Shown here: one piece after another, positions 63,290 to 64,000 of the stretch | Layout: each line of letters opens with the position of its first letter | Position numbering within the stretch: the stretch's first letter is position 1 | Source: Paragordius varius | Lineage: Eukaryota; Nematomorpha | DNA: 64,000 bases | Assembly (NCBI GenBank): GCA_964247055.1 | Contig: OZ176052.1 | Coordinates: 6,510,001-6,574,000 of the forward strand | Direction of reading: 5' to 3' | Made by a program: the position numbers and the translations under genes | The notes under the pieces: generated by a model | Databases searched by the model: none | What the model was told of the DNA's origin: nothing | The model's input: the letters and a program-made list of their open reading frames with translations, nothing else

Positions 63290-64000
63290 TTGATACTTTT
63301 TTATAATATACCCACCAATTTTTGTAAATCTTTTAATAAATATCGAATATCTATATTTATGTTTAATCATTAAAACAGCATTTTTAATATTTGCTGGTAT
63401 TGTGATTTTATGGCAGCGTGATATCTCTCCAAAATGGTATTTAGTGATAAACAATCATCGATTGAATTTGTATTAGTAAATTTGACAATTTTTTAATGGG
63501 TAATTAATTTATATTACTATATAAGTTAACATAATGTATAACTTTTAAGCAATTATATTATATTACGCTTTATTTTGTTTGACTCTCCCATTATGGTTAT
63601 TTATAAAATTATTTTAATTATCATTATAGTTTTGAGTAGCTAGCTCAGTGACATACATGTAAACGTCCAAAATTTGGTGAAGTGCCAACATTTCTTTATT
63701 TTTATTAACCAAAAATTATTTTTCCGTAATACATGTTTTTGTCTTCATAAATAAATATTACTACATTAACACTATAAACAGGACTTGAGAGAGACATATA
63801 TAAAAGTGTGCATAACTAACAATTATGATCGATCAAAGAAGCTTTTTTGTAAAAATAAAATATCAATCATCTGGTAACAATCTAAATTATTTTTATGTTA
63901 AGTTTATATAGCTTAAAATACTTACGGCTATATGAATGAAATTTTATTTAAAAACACTGTTAACATTTGTAAATGTTTATAAGTTGTTTTATAACATGTA
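63290..64000. other. Downstream of PSMD11, no gene seen
   Basis: AT-rich sequence to the window edge. No exon, RNA gene or named repeat was recognised. Confidence 0.35.

Overview
The window is AT-rich animal DNA. The evidence is spliced genes, a LAP-family LRR/PDZ scaffold, two rhodopsin-type receptors, a myosin-light-chain-kinase-like enzyme, and a dense load of eukaryotic transposons (LINE, SINE, hAT, foldback/MITE). I cannot assign a phylum. The most informative trait is a mixed intron population. Two housekeeping genes carry introns of only 21-25 nt, a size I recall being reported among animals for dicyemids, while other introns in the same and neighbouring genes are 63 nt to 3.8 kb. All exon models were built by hand from splice signals, reading phase and remembered protein families; no search was run.

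Layout. 1-7.1 kb (+): 3' part of a LAP (Erbin/Densin/Scribble-type) gene that enters from the left, with a 23-nt microexon and an intron holding one foldback element nested in another. 8.9-17.3 kb (-): complete phosphoglucomutase (PGM1), 11 exons, convergent with the LAP gene, with two LINE copies tail to tail in intron 3. 20.6-21.5 kb (-): small unrecognised three-exon gene. 23.8-25.2 kb (+): two-exon GPCR. 26-30 kb: repeats, including two hAT MITEs with perfect 8-bp target duplications and an apparently exact 123-bp tandem duplication. 30.2-30.7 kb (+): NAC-beta/BTF3 gene with four introns of 21-25 nt. 31.7-38.6 kb: repeat graveyard (decayed hAT transposase gene, tRNA-derived SINE, a repeat shared with the left edge, a 0.6-kb palindrome). 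39.3-40.6 kb (+): single-exon divergent GPCR. 41-47 kb: foldback copy, LINE 3' fragment, about 2 kb of old satellite with dimeric units, and a hammerhead-ribozyme-like hairpin. 48.8-55.7 kb (+): seven-exon MLCK-like kinase. 57.6-63.3 kb (+): complete ten-exon PSMD11/Rpn6, three of its introns 21-23 nt.

The genes do not form a pathway. PGM1, BTF3 and PSMD11 are housekeeping (glycogen/hexose phosphate metabolism, nascent-chain handling, 26S proteasome lid). The LAP scaffold, kinase and receptors point to epithelial/neuronal polarity, contractility and signalling. The strongest leads for new biology are the bimodal intron sizes with weak donor sites, the hammerhead-like hairpin, the dimeric satellite, and several non-coding foldback families, three of which share the same terminal bases.
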